From CALMZN01 sp964443785 (GTDB lineage Bacteria > Patescibacteriota > Patescibacteriia > UBA1558 > GWA2-36-10), in contig CAYUER010000025.1 in assembly GCA_964443785.1 (NCBI GenBank), forward strand, positions 1-11,215: a stretch of 11,215 nucleotides of DNA. Direction: 5' to 3'. Positions 1 through 6,488 of the stretch are shown one piece after another. How positions within the stretch are numbered: the stretch's first letter is position 1; the number at the start of each line of letters is the position of its first letter. Below the pieces are notes generated by a model, which was not told where the DNA came from, did no database searches, and saw only the letters and a list, made by a program, of their open reading frames with translations. A program made the translations under genes and the position numbers.

Positions 1-146
1 GGAATCATCGCTTTTCTTAGGATCAATGACTTAGGCATTTTCACTTCTCGACTCTCTCTCGACAAGCTCGAGATCGCTCGAAGAAATAAGCTTTTGTTCG
101 AGTAAGCTTATGCTAAGCATAAGCGCATCGAGAACTTTTTAATGTT
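1..146. other. Non-coding region downstream of clpC, palindrome-rich
   Basis: No open frame with family resemblance is visible here. The stretch lies 3' of clpC. It contains a perfect 19-base palindrome at 106-124 (9-base arms GCTTATGCT / AGCATAAGC around one A), a 6-bp hairpin TCTCGA-CAAGC-TCGAGA at 57-73, a direct repeat TAAGCTT at 87-93 and 103-109, and six TCGA tetramers between 48 and 131. The 106-124 palindrome could form a stem at the end of the clpC transcript, but no T-run follows it on the minus strand, so it is not a standard intrinsic terminator. Confidence 0.5.
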
Positions 147-2621
147 TTATCGTAAAATAATTTTTTCTTTTACTAAACTAGCTTTTATATTTTTGGTTTT
201 TTTACTGAGCAGTATTTTAGCAATGGGGTTGGTCAGCTCTTGGTCTATGATTTTTTTGAGGCCTCGAGCACCGCCTTGGATGTAGTCAGGAGCCATCTTC
301 AGGAGCTGATTTTCTACGGCTACTGCCACGCTGAAGTTGATACCTTGTTTTTTTAATGTTTGACTGAGCTGTTTGATTTCCTGCTTGATGATGCGGCTAG
401 CTGCTTTTTTGTCCAGCGGATCAAAGACAACTACACCGCTTAAACGATTGATAAATTCAGGTGGAAAATGTTTGCTTAAGCTAGCTAGTATTTTGGCTGA
501 AACATTTTTAAATTTGGTATTTTCTGATCCCAAGTCAAAGCCCATTACTGCTTCTTGGTTGAACTGGGGTAGCCCGATATTGGAAGTCATGACTATCACG
601 CAGTTGCGGAAATTGATAGTGCGTCCGGTAGCATCAGTCAGCTCTCCTTCTTCTAGGATGGGTAGCAGCAGATTGTAGATATCGGAGTGAGCTTTTTCGA
701 TCTCATCAAATAGTATCAGGGTGTATGGTTTATTTTTGATATTGTCAGTGAGCTTGTTGCCTTCGCGGTAGCCGACATAGCCAGCCGGTGAGCCAATCAA
801 CTTGGAGATATTGAAGCTCTCCGAAAATTCAGACATATCAATACGCAACAGATTTTGCTTGCCACCAAAGACAAAATTGGCTAGCTGTTTGGCAGTCTCG
901 GTTTTGCCTACTCCTGATGGTCCCAAAAACATGAAAGAGGCGAGTGGTTTGTTTTGGTCAGTCAGGCCAGCTTTGGCTTGGCGGATAGTCTGAGCAATAG
1001 TTTGGAGAGCCTGATCTTGACCAAAGACATGTTGGCTGATTTTTTGTTCGAGCTTGATCAGATTTTTTTGATCAGAAATAGTCAAGTCACCGATAGGCAC
1101 TTGGGTCATTTCGGAAATAATTTCTACAATATCATTTTTATTGATCTCACCCAAGCGAGATTGTTTTTGCTTGTCTTCTTGGGCTTGGAGTTCTACTAGC
1201 TTGGTCAAGATGCGATCTTCTTCATCACGATAATTGAGAGCAGAGAGGTAGTCTTCGGCTAGGATAGCTTGGCGTTTGTTGCTTTGGCAATTTTGCGCTT
1301 GCTCTTCTAGTTTGCGTATTTCTTTGGCTAGGCTACGCTTGGTTTGGCGGACCTTGAGGCGAGCAGCAGCTTCGTCAATCAAGTCTATGGCTTTGTCTGG
1401 AAGTTTTTTGTCTGGCAAAAATCTTTTACTCAAAATGACGGCAGCTTCTAGAGCACTGTCGTTGATGTTTACTTGGTGAAATTTTTCGTAATTTTTTTTG
1501 AGGCCTTTTAATATATCGAGAGTTTCACTTTCACTGGCTTCATTGATAGTGATAGCTTGAAAGCGTCTTTCGAGAGCGCGGTCAGTTTCGATGTGTTTTT
1601 TGTACTCCTCAAAAGTAGTCGCGCCGATACAGCGTAGTTGCCCACGAGCTAGAGCGGGCTTCAAGATATTGGCAGCATCCATCGAGCCAGCAGTGGCGCC
1701 AGCACCCATGATCGTGTGTAGCTCATCGATAAAGATGATGATATTGGGATTATTCTTTATTTCACTGATGACTTGTTTTAGTCTATTTTCAAATTCCCCT
1801 CGATACATAGTACCAGCAATGAGCGCAGAGAGATCAAGGTTGAGGATGGTTTTGTTGAGTAAGACATCAGGCACTTGGCCTTCGACTATTCTTTTGGCCA
1901 AGCCCTCGATGATGGCAGTTTTACCCACACCAGCATCACCCAAAAGCACGGGATTGTTTTTGGTGCGGCGTGCCAATATTTCAATCAAGCGGTCTAGCTC
2001 TTTTTGACGACCAATGACCGGGTCAATATCTTTTTGGATTTCAGCGCTAGTGAGATTGATAGTATAGGTGTCCAAAGGGCTTTGCTCAGGGAGATTATCT
2101 TCAAAAATATCTTCGATTTCTTTGGCATTTTTTTCCTCAGCACTCAAATCATTGAATTTGTTGTTGCTTTTTAAGATGAGCTGCAAATGTTGTTTGAGAT
2201 TTTGGGTGTTGATATTGGCTTTTTTGAGCATTTGGGCAATCTGCTCGTCGGCTATATCGATAAAGCCATAAAGCAAATGCTCAGTGCCTACATATTTGTG
2301 TTGAAATTTGTAGGCAGCAATGACTGCTCGCTCGATTACTTTTTGGGCGAGGGCAGAGGGCTGAGGTAGGTGCTCTGGATCAACACTAGCCACTATCTCA
2401 AAATCAATTTTATTTTCTGGATCAGCAAAATCAATTTTGACATTGTGTTTGATCAAGATGTCAGAGCCGAGAGCTCCTTTGGTACTTAGTAGTGAGCTGA
2501 GTAGTTCTTCTGCTTGTATTTCAGTATTTTTTTTGGCAAAAGCCAAATTCTGCGCGTTGATCAAAACGCGTTTAAAGTGATAAGTAAATTTATTTAAAAT
2601 ATTTTGTGGTTCTTCTTTCAT
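147..2621 (-). CDS. clpC: ClpC-type AAA+ unfoldase (Hsp100, two ATPase rings)
   Basis: This 824-residue ATP-driven unfoldase would thread substrates into ClpP; no clpP is in the window. Domains in order: Clp N-domain with two repeats (about 5-150); AAA-1 with Walker A GDAGVGKT (228-235), pore-loop Tyr273 in GTMYRGEF, Walker B IIIFIDE (294-300) and Arg352/353; a short middle domain (about 420-490) with a UVR-like stretch (449-472); AAA-2 with Walker A GPSGVGKT (567-574), pore loop GYVGY (614-618), Walker B LILFDE (635-640), Arg726 and sensor-2 GGARG (783-787). The short middle domain and total length fit ClpC, not ClpB with its long coiled coil. VMGFDL (692-697) sits where ClpP-binding ClpC proteins carry a VGF loop, supporting a proteolytic role. 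The gene starts 6 bases after the htpX stop, so it is probably co-transcribed with it. No Shine-Dalgarno precedes the ATG. Stop is TAA. Confidence 0.95.
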   Translation of the reverse strand: MKEEPQNILNKFTYHFKRVLINAQNLAFAKKNTEIQAEELLSSLLSTKGALGSDILIKHNVKIDFADPENKIDFEIVASVDPEHLPQPSALAQKVIERAVIAAYKFQHKYVGTEHLLYGFIDIADEQIAQMLKKANINTQNLKQHLQLILKSNNKFNDLSAEEKNAKEIEDIFEDNLPEQSPLDTYTINLTSAEIQKDIDPVIGRQKELDRLIEILARRTKNNPVLLGDAGVGKTAIIEGLAKRIVEGQVPDVLLNKTILNLDLSALIAGTMYRGEFENRLKQVISEIKNNPNIIIFIDELHTIMGAGATAGSMDAANILKPALARGQLRCIGATTFEEYKKHIETDRALERRFQAITINEASESETLDILKGLKKNYEKFHQVNINDSALEAAVILSKRFLPDKKLPDKAIDLIDEAAARLKVRQTKRSLAKEIRKLEEQAQNCQSNKRQAILAEDYLSALNYRDEEDRILTKLVELQAQEDKQKQSRLGEINKNDIVEIISEMTQVPIGDLTISDQKNLIKLEQKISQHVFGQDQALQTIAQTIRQAKAGLTDQNKPLASFMFLGPSGVGKTETAKQLANFVFGGKQNLLRIDMSEFSESFNISKLIGSPAGYVGYREGNKLTDNIKNKPYTLILFDEIEKAHSDIYNLLLPILEEGELTDATGRTINFRNCVIVMTSNIGLPQFNQEAVMGFDLGSENTKFKNVSAKILASLSKHFPPEFINRLSGVVVFDPLDKKAASRIIKQEIKQLSQTLKKQGINFSVAVAVENQLLKMAPDYIQGGARGLKKIIDQELTNPIAKILLSKKTKNIKASLVKEKIILR

Positions 2622-2627
2622 GTTTTT

Positions 2628-3506
2628 TTACATTGAGCGCAAAGCGCTGATGCGTGAAGCAATGGGTGGATGAGTAGAAAATAGATTGGCCATTTTTTCA
2701 CTGCCAAAGGGATTGGCGATATAGAGATGAGCTGTAGCTTTGTTGGCGTGCTTGAGGGCTTGTTTTTGACTGGCTATTTTTTCTAAAGCTTTGGCTAGAC
2801 CTTCAGGATAGCGGGTCAGGAGTGCTCCAGAAGCATCAGCTAGGTATTCTCGCTTGCGAGAGATAGCGAGCTGGATGAGTTTGGCAAAGAGGGGAGATAG
2901 GATAGCTAGTACCAAGCCAATGATCATAAAGATGGCATTGTTGTTGCGGTTGTCGTTATCGCTCCGTCTCCAAAAGAGACTGCGAGTCAGCCAGTCAGCC
3001 ATCAAGGCGATGATGCCTACGCAGACAATGACTATCATCATCAGTCTGATGTCATAATTTTTGATGTGTGATAGCTCATGAGCGATTACTCCTTCTAATT
3101 CTTCATTTTGCAAACCCTCGATGATGCCAGTGGTTAGAGCAATAGAGGCATGCTGAGGATCACGACCAGTAGCAAAGGCATTCATAGCTGGATCATTGAT
3201 TATATAGATTTTGGGAGTTGGGATACCGGCAGTAATACTCAAATTTTCAACCATTCTAAAGACATAGGGATTGGCATCTTTTGCGATTGCTTTGGCGCCA
3301 GCAATACCCAGAGCAATGGAGTCGCCAGCAAAAAAGCTGATCAAGTTCATAATTGTAGCCAATATCACCGCAAAAATAAGCGTGCCATAGCTTGAACTTT
3401 CACCAAAGTATAGTGACCAAGCCCAAGTAATGCCAATAATTACTAGAAAAAATAAAAACATTAATAAATAACTTTTTGATTTATTGCTAGCGATTTGATT
3501 ATACAT
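2628..3506 (-). CDS. htpX: HtpX-family membrane zinc metalloprotease (M48B)
   Basis: This 292-residue inner-membrane endopeptidase of peptidase family M48 degrades damaged or misassembled membrane proteins. The zinc site is HELSH (143-147), with the downstream Glu220 in KREYLADASGA as third ligand. Hydrophobic segments lie at about 12-34, 42-66, 153-170 and 191-214; the first two precede the protease domain and the last two follow the HExxH helix, the usual HtpX topology. The C-terminal FSTHPPIASRISALR is also typical. Length matches the family (about 280-300). The start ATG is the first in frame after a strong promoter at 3532-3560 and lacks a Shine-Dalgarno. Clustering with LemA upstream is common in bacteria; the following gene, clpC, begins 6 bases after the stop, giving a small envelope/protein quality-control operon. 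Confidence 0.95.
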   Translation of the reverse strand: MYNQIASNKSKSYLLMFLFFLVIIGITWAWSLYFGESSSYGTLIFAVILATIMNLISFFAGDSIALGIAGAKAIAKDANPYVFRMVENLSITAGIPTPKIYIINDPAMNAFATGRDPQHASIALTTGIIEGLQNEELEGVIAHELSHIKNYDIRLMMIVIVCVGIIALMADWLTRSLFWRRSDNDNRNNNAIFMIIGLVLAILSPLFAKLIQLAISRKREYLADASGALLTRYPEGLAKALEKIASQKQALKHANKATAHLYIANPFGSEKMANLFSTHPPIASRISALRSM

Positions 3507-3531
3507 ATTTTTTAGTAAATATTATTATCAT

Positions 3532-3560
3532 AATATAACATTATCGTGGCTTGTTGTCAA
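3532..3560 (-). promoter_or_regulatory. Sigma70-type promoter for htpX-clpC
   Basis: Read on the minus strand: -35 TTGACA (plus 3555-3560, perfect consensus), a 17-base spacer, and -10 TATATT (plus 3532-3537, 5 of 6), with an extended -10 TG dinucleotide one base upstream (TGTTATATT). It lies 25 bases upstream of the htpX ATG, leaving a very short leader. This is the best promoter match in the window. Confidence 0.75.
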
Positions 3561-3570
3561 TAATTAAGCA

Positions 3571-3700
3571 AATAAAAAATTGCTTACTAATACTGTCATC
3601 CCGGACTTGATCCGGGATCTACCATTGATTTGCCATATGGCAATACAGCAGTAGATTCCCGCCTGCGCGGGAATGACAATATTAATTAGCAAAATTTATT
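3571..3700 (-). terminator. Possible terminator of lemA formed by the repeat element
   Basis: On the minus strand the long hairpin element begins about 9 bases after the lemA stop. Its outer arm ends beside a T6 run (plus A's at 3574-3579). A folded transcript could therefore terminate here, which would explain why htpX has its own promoter immediately downstream. The stem is large and interrupted, so this is a weak call. Confidence 0.35.
3594..3678. repeat. REP/MITE-like palindromic element with three hairpins
   Basis: An 85-base GC-rich island in AT-rich intergenic DNA. It is bounded by TGTCAT / ATGACA inverted ends. Inside are a left hairpin ATCCCGGA-CTTGA-TCCGGGAT (3598-3618), a perfect 14-base central palindrome TTGCCATATGGCAA (3630-3643), and a right hairpin ATTCCCGC-CTGC-GCGGGAAT (3655-3674). 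The two halves are also imperfect inverted copies of each other. AT-rich symmetry continues outward: 3582-3599 matches the reverse complement of the right flank to 3690 at 15 of 18 positions, and weaker matching reaches 3571 and 3700. The right hairpin fits the pattern ATTCCC-N8-GGGAAT known from the neisserial dRS3 repeat. Such short non-coding elements usually occur in many genomic copies; only one is visible here. Confidence 0.8.
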
Positions 3701-3708
3701 TTCAAAAA

Positions 3709-4266
3709 TTAAAATTGGACTTTGATGTTTTCTTTTTCTTCTTTATTTTCTATTTCAAAGAAATCAAAAGCAGTAAAGTGCATCAAATTGGCAAAAAAGT
3801 TATTAGGGAATACTTGGATTTTGGTATTAAAATCTCTGACCTGGCCATTGTAAAAGCGGCGAGAGGCTTGGATTTTATTTTCTGTATCAGCAATTTCATC
3901 CTGCAATTGAGAAAAATTTTGCGAAGCTTTGAGCTCAGGATAGCCCTCGGCTACAGCAAAAAGGCTTTTGAGAGATTCGGACAAAGCATTTTCTGCCTTG
4001 GCCTTGTCGGCTGTGCCAGTAGCCTGCATGGCCATGGAGCGAGCTTCGGTCACTTTGGTAAAGACGGAGGCCTCATGCTGCATGTAGCCTTTGACTGTCT
4101 CGATCAAGTTGGGAATCAAATCGTAGCGTCTTTTGAGCTGGACATCGATATCTGACCAAGCTTCTTTTACTCTATTTTTCAAAGTAATCAAGCTGTTGTA
4201 GATACCGATACCCCACGCTACCAAGACCACTACTAGGGCCAAGATAATTATAGCGATAGTTGGCAT
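3709..4266 (-). CDS. lemA: LemA family membrane-anchored protein
   Basis: This 185-residue protein has one N-terminal membrane helix (about 4-22) followed by a long helical bundle. The LemA signature is clear: YNSLITLKNRVKEAWSDIDV and KRRYDLIPNLIETVKGY (23-61), and the C-terminal part with YPELKAS, FSQLQDEIADTENKIQASRRFYN and a VFPNNFFA segment (about 109-160). Length matches the family (about 180-200). The biochemical role of LemA is not firmly established; it is repeatedly found beside HtpX or other envelope-stress genes, as here. The ATG at 4266 is the natural start because the membrane helix begins just after it; no Shine-Dalgarno is seen. It has its own promoter at 4314-4342 and is divergent from the surface-protein operon. 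Stop is TAA. Confidence 0.93.
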   Translation of the reverse strand: MPTIAIIILALVVVLVAWGIGIYNSLITLKNRVKEAWSDIDVQLKRRYDLIPNLIETVKGYMQHEASVFTKVTEARSMAMQATGTADKAKAENALSESLKSLFAVAEGYPELKASQNFSQLQDEIADTENKIQASRRFYNGQVRDFNTKIQVFPNNFFANLMHFTAFDFFEIENKEEKENIKVQF

Positions 4267-4313
4267 AGTTGTTAGGTTAGTGGATAAATTGATATTTTGT
4301 TAATATCCAATTA

Positions 4314-4342
4314 ATTTTATAAAATAAAAAGAATTTTGGCAA
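4314..4342 (-). promoter_or_regulatory. Sigma70-type promoter for lemA
   Basis: On the minus strand: -35 TTGCCA (plus 4337-4342, 5 of 6), a 17-base spacer, and -10 TAAAAT (plus 4314-4319, 5 of 6). It lies about 47 bases before the lemA ATG. An imperfect 18-base dyad (4338-4355, 7 of 9 pairs, centred on AGCT) overlaps the -35 and could be an operator. The leader also holds a small hairpin GATATT-TTGTT-AATATC (4291-4307). Confidence 0.55.
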
Positions 4343-4394
4343 ATAGCTAGTAGCCTTATTTATTTTTGATCATCTAGCATTAGCTTCTCGGATA

Positions 4395-4403
4395 TGTTAT
4401 AAT
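4395..4403 (+). promoter_or_regulatory. Extended -10 promoter for the surface-protein genes
   Basis: TGTTATAAT: a perfect TATAAT (4398-4403) preceded by the TGn extended element, 31 bases before the ATG at 4435. No convincing -35 exists at 16-18 bases spacing (TAGCAT at 17). The identical nonamer lies upstream of pilM. Confidence 0.6.
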
Positions 4404-4434
4404 ATAAGAACTAAAAATAAAAAATATTAACAAT

Positions 4435-5841
4435 ATGCGTAAGCAAAAACAGTTTTTTGCCTGGCCTCTTTCTGTCTTAGTGGTTGCAGTTTCATTTTTG
4501 AGTGTTTTAGTAGTATTGAGGCAAGTAGAAGCGGTTTGGCTGGAGCCAAATTATTTACCCCAAGACACTAGTTTGAACACTTTTGTGTTTAATCCTTTGA
4601 TTCAACCACTAGATTTGGGAGGAGAAAATATCACTGGCAATGGCAATATCAGTATTGTGGGTAATATTACAGCCACTAATGGTAATTTTACTGGCTTAAC
4701 AGTCAATGGTGTGCCAGTTAGCGGCGGAGGTGGCGGTACTGGTAGTGCTGACTGGGCGATCAATTATAGCGCTAGTCGAGCTTTGTATTATACTACGACT
4801 AGCCCAGCTAGCAATGGTAATGTTGGNNNNNNNNNNNNNNNNNNNNNNNNNNNNNNNNNNNNNNNNNNNNNNNNNNNNNNNNNNNNNNNNNNNNNNNNNN
4901 NNNNNNNNNNNNNNNNNNNNNNNNNNAATTTGACAGTGACTGGCACGATCAATGGTTCTGGTGGTGGTGCTAGCGCGGCTAGTGATTGGCTGATTAATCG
5001 TTCAGCTAGTAACGCTCTTTATTATACTACTACTACCGCTAGCGGTTATGTTGGCATTGGTACCAATACTCCAAACAAACTCTTACATCTTTATAGCACT
5101 TCACCCAATGCGGAGCTTGATATTCAGAGTGTAGCTGGTGCAGGCAATCATTGGGCTATGTACCACGACAGCTCTTCTAATGATTTGCGTTTTTGGAAGG
5201 GTGGAGCCGATAGAATTACATTTGCCGATACTGGTGAAGTTGGTATCAATACAATACCAAATACTAGCAATCAACTGACAGTGAGTGGTGCTACCAAAAA
5301 TGGTATTTATAGCAGTATTACCGGCAATAATACAGCGGCTGTACACGGGTATAGTAGTTTTTCTGGTACTTATCCTAATAATAGCTATGCCGTGAGAGCA
5401 GAGGCTAGTGAGACATTTTTTACTGGGGGAACTGGTTTGTATGCCACGGGTAATTATGGAGTAAAAACAGTGGGATCACTTTATGGTTTGTGGGCTAGTG
5501 TCACTAGTCAGAGTGGCAAGGCAATCTATGCTGAAGGTATAAGCAATGGCAGTGAACCTTTACATGTTAAGGCTAATGGTGCAGTCAATGGCGCGGCTTT
5601 ATTCGAAGGCAATGTGACTATTAGTGGTGGTATTTTGGGTGTCAGTGGTAATATCACTAGTGGTGGATTGATAAAACCATTGGGTCCAAATAGTTTTATT
5701 TTTGTCACCTCTGGTAATGGTGCACCTACTTTATCTTGCACAGATACTACCAATAGAGGAGCAACTTATTTTGATTACTCTAGTTTTAAATTTTATATTT
5801 GTAGTGGTACCACTGGTTGGAAGTCTACAACTCTTAATTAG
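4435..5841 (+). CDS. Membrane-anchored or secreted fibre-like repeat protein (interrupted by assembly gap)
   Basis: About 468 residues as drawn, with the true length unknown because of the 100-N gap. There is an N-terminal signal or anchor helix (about 7-28), then a Gly/Asn/Thr/Ser-rich, Lys-poor body. Visible modules: NFTGLTVNG...SADWAINYSASRALYYTTT before the gap, and NLTVTGTING...ASDWLINRSASNALYYTTT after it (165-200). Two VGIGT/VGINT motifs follow (206-210, 269-273), each leading into a 'P...L.V' strand, as in tail-fibre and S74-type surface fibres. Residues 285-405 are a run of short 'GIY..GNN..AVHGYS' type beta repeats. The C-terminus carries two Cys (435, 456) around TYFDYSSFKFYICSGTTGWK, perhaps disulphide linked. 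It is probably an exported adhesin or surface fibre. I see no autoprotease or receptor domain. The next gene starts 9 bases later. Stop is TAG. Confidence 0.8.
   Translation: MRKQKQFFAWPLSVLVVAVSFLSVLVVLRQVEAVWLEPNYLPQDTSLNTFVFNPLIQPLDLGGENITGNGNISIVGNITATNGNFTGLTVNGVPVSGGGGGTGSADWAINYSASRALYYTTTSPASNGNVXXXXXXXXXXXXXXXXXXXXXXXXXXXXXXXXXXNLTVTGTINGSGGGASAASDWLINRSASNALYYTTTTASGYVGIGTNTPNKLLHLYSTSPNAELDIQSVAGAGNHWAMYHDSSSNDLRFWKGGADRITFADTGEVGINTIPNTSNQLTVSGATKNGIYSSITGNNTAAVHGYSSFSGTYPNNSYAVRAEASETFFTGGTGLYATGNYGVKTVGSLYGLWASVTSQSGKAIYAEGISNGSEPLHVKANGAVNGAALFEGNVTISGGILGVSGNITSGGLIKPLGPNSFIFVTSGNGAPTLSCTDTTNRGATYFDYSSFKFYICSGTTGWKSTTLN
4684..5064 (+). repeat. Tandem protein module flanking the scaffold gap
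   Basis: Codons 84-130 (4684-4826) and 165-210 (4927-5064) encode the same module: N[FL]T.L/V.T.NG, a Gly-rich linker, SDW.IN.SAS.ALYYTTT, then G.VGIGT. The TAT-TAT-ACT-AC tract for YYTT is conserved at DNA level. The gap lies exactly between the copies, so further copies may be missing. Confidence 0.75.
4827..4926. other. Assembly gap (100 N)
   Basis: Exactly 100 N, the conventional placeholder for a gap of unknown size. The reading frame of the surrounding gene happens to be kept across it, which has a one-in-three chance and says nothing about true length. Confidence 0.97.
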
Positions 5842-5848
5842 CTTGTAT

Positions 5849-5870
5849 TAATGAAAATAAATTTTCATTA
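5849..5870 (+). promoter_or_regulatory. Inverted repeat covering a start codon
   Basis: TAATGAAAAT-AA-ATTTTCATTA is a perfect 10-base inverted repeat containing the ATG at 5851. In mRNA it could hide the start codon, but it holds only one G-C pair and would be weak. It may be a chance product of AT-rich coding sequence. Confidence 0.3.
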
Positions 5871-6388
5871 TCATTTTTATAGTAAAATATTTATCAGCTT
5901 GTTGATTTTTTCTTTTGGCTTTTTTTTGTTGCAAAAATCGGTTGATACTAAAGCCTTGATTACCAATGTCTATCAAGATGACACGCCAATTGTTGGCTGG
6001 GCATGGAATGATAAAATGGGTTGGATTGCTTTGAATTGCGCCAATGATTTTGATGGCGATGGTGATATAGATGGCGGGCGCAATCCTGATGGCACTGGCT
6101 GGGGATCTTGCGCTGTGGTGATTGATTCTGTGGCCACGCAGTGGGGTTTGAAAATGGCTGTAGACAATGTTGATCATGACAACGATGCTTCCACGCCCAA
6201 TATTGACATGAGCTATGTGCGTGGTTGTGCTTGGGCTGGCAATATTGCTGACCCTAGCCCAGCTGGTTCGGCGCCTGGTTGGATTTGTTTTTCTGATACA
6301 GCTAATAACACTACAGATGCGCCCCCTTTGGGCGTGGCAATGAGCCAATCTGCTTCTAGCTACTCAACCTGCTCTTGTCAGATGATAA
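5851..6388 (+). CDS. Cys-rich GWxW surface protein, N-terminal part (cut by gap)
   Basis: The visible 179 residues begin with an N-terminal hydrophobic signal or anchor (about 12-28). Then come two related Trp/Cys motifs: GWAWNDKMGWIALNC (49-63) and GCAWAG...GWICFS (125-148). Between them is an acidic DFDGDGDIDGG stretch (66-76) like a calcium-binding DxDxDG loop, and a second Asp-rich patch (105-112). These suggest an exported, possibly calcium-stabilised extracellular protein. I do not recognise a named family with certainty; the paired GWAW..GWI motif is one I associate with CPR surface proteins. It starts 9 bases after the upstream stop, so is probably co-transcribed. The frame runs into the 100-N gap at 6389. 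The continuation is almost certainly the reading frame that resumes at 6489 in a different phase, because the same-phase continuation is hydrophobic, atypical sequence. Confidence 0.75.
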
Positions 6389-6488
6389 NNNNNNNNNNNN
6401 NNNNNNNNNNNNNNNNNNNNNNNNNNNNNNNNNNNNNNNNNNNNNNNNNNNNNNNNNNNNNNNNNNNNNNNNNNNNNNNNNNNNNNNN
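6389..6488. other. Assembly gap (100 N) with frame change
   Basis: Exactly 100 N, a placeholder of unknown true length. The coding frame before it (starting 5851) and the good coding frame after it differ in phase, so the real gap is not 100 bases modulo 3, or two genes meet here. Confidence 0.97.

Noticed and set aside
147..2621. Plus-strand open frames opposite clpC
   Set aside because: Several 60-140 codon frames exist, but they lie antisense to strongly conserved AAA+ sequence and show no domain features of their own.
147..2621. ClpB instead of ClpC
   Set aside because: The middle region is about 70 residues, not the long ClpB coiled coil, and a ClpP-loop-like MGF is present.
3594..3678. 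CRISPR repeat or tRNA-like structure
   Set aside because: It is a single copy with no spacer periodicity and no cloverleaf; the nested palindromes fit a REP/MITE-type element.
4435..4530. Type IV pilin-like (prepilin) signal on the fibre protein
   Set aside because: There is no Gly/Ala-Phe-Thr-x-x-x-Glu type cleavage site before the hydrophobic helix; it looks like an ordinary signal or anchor.
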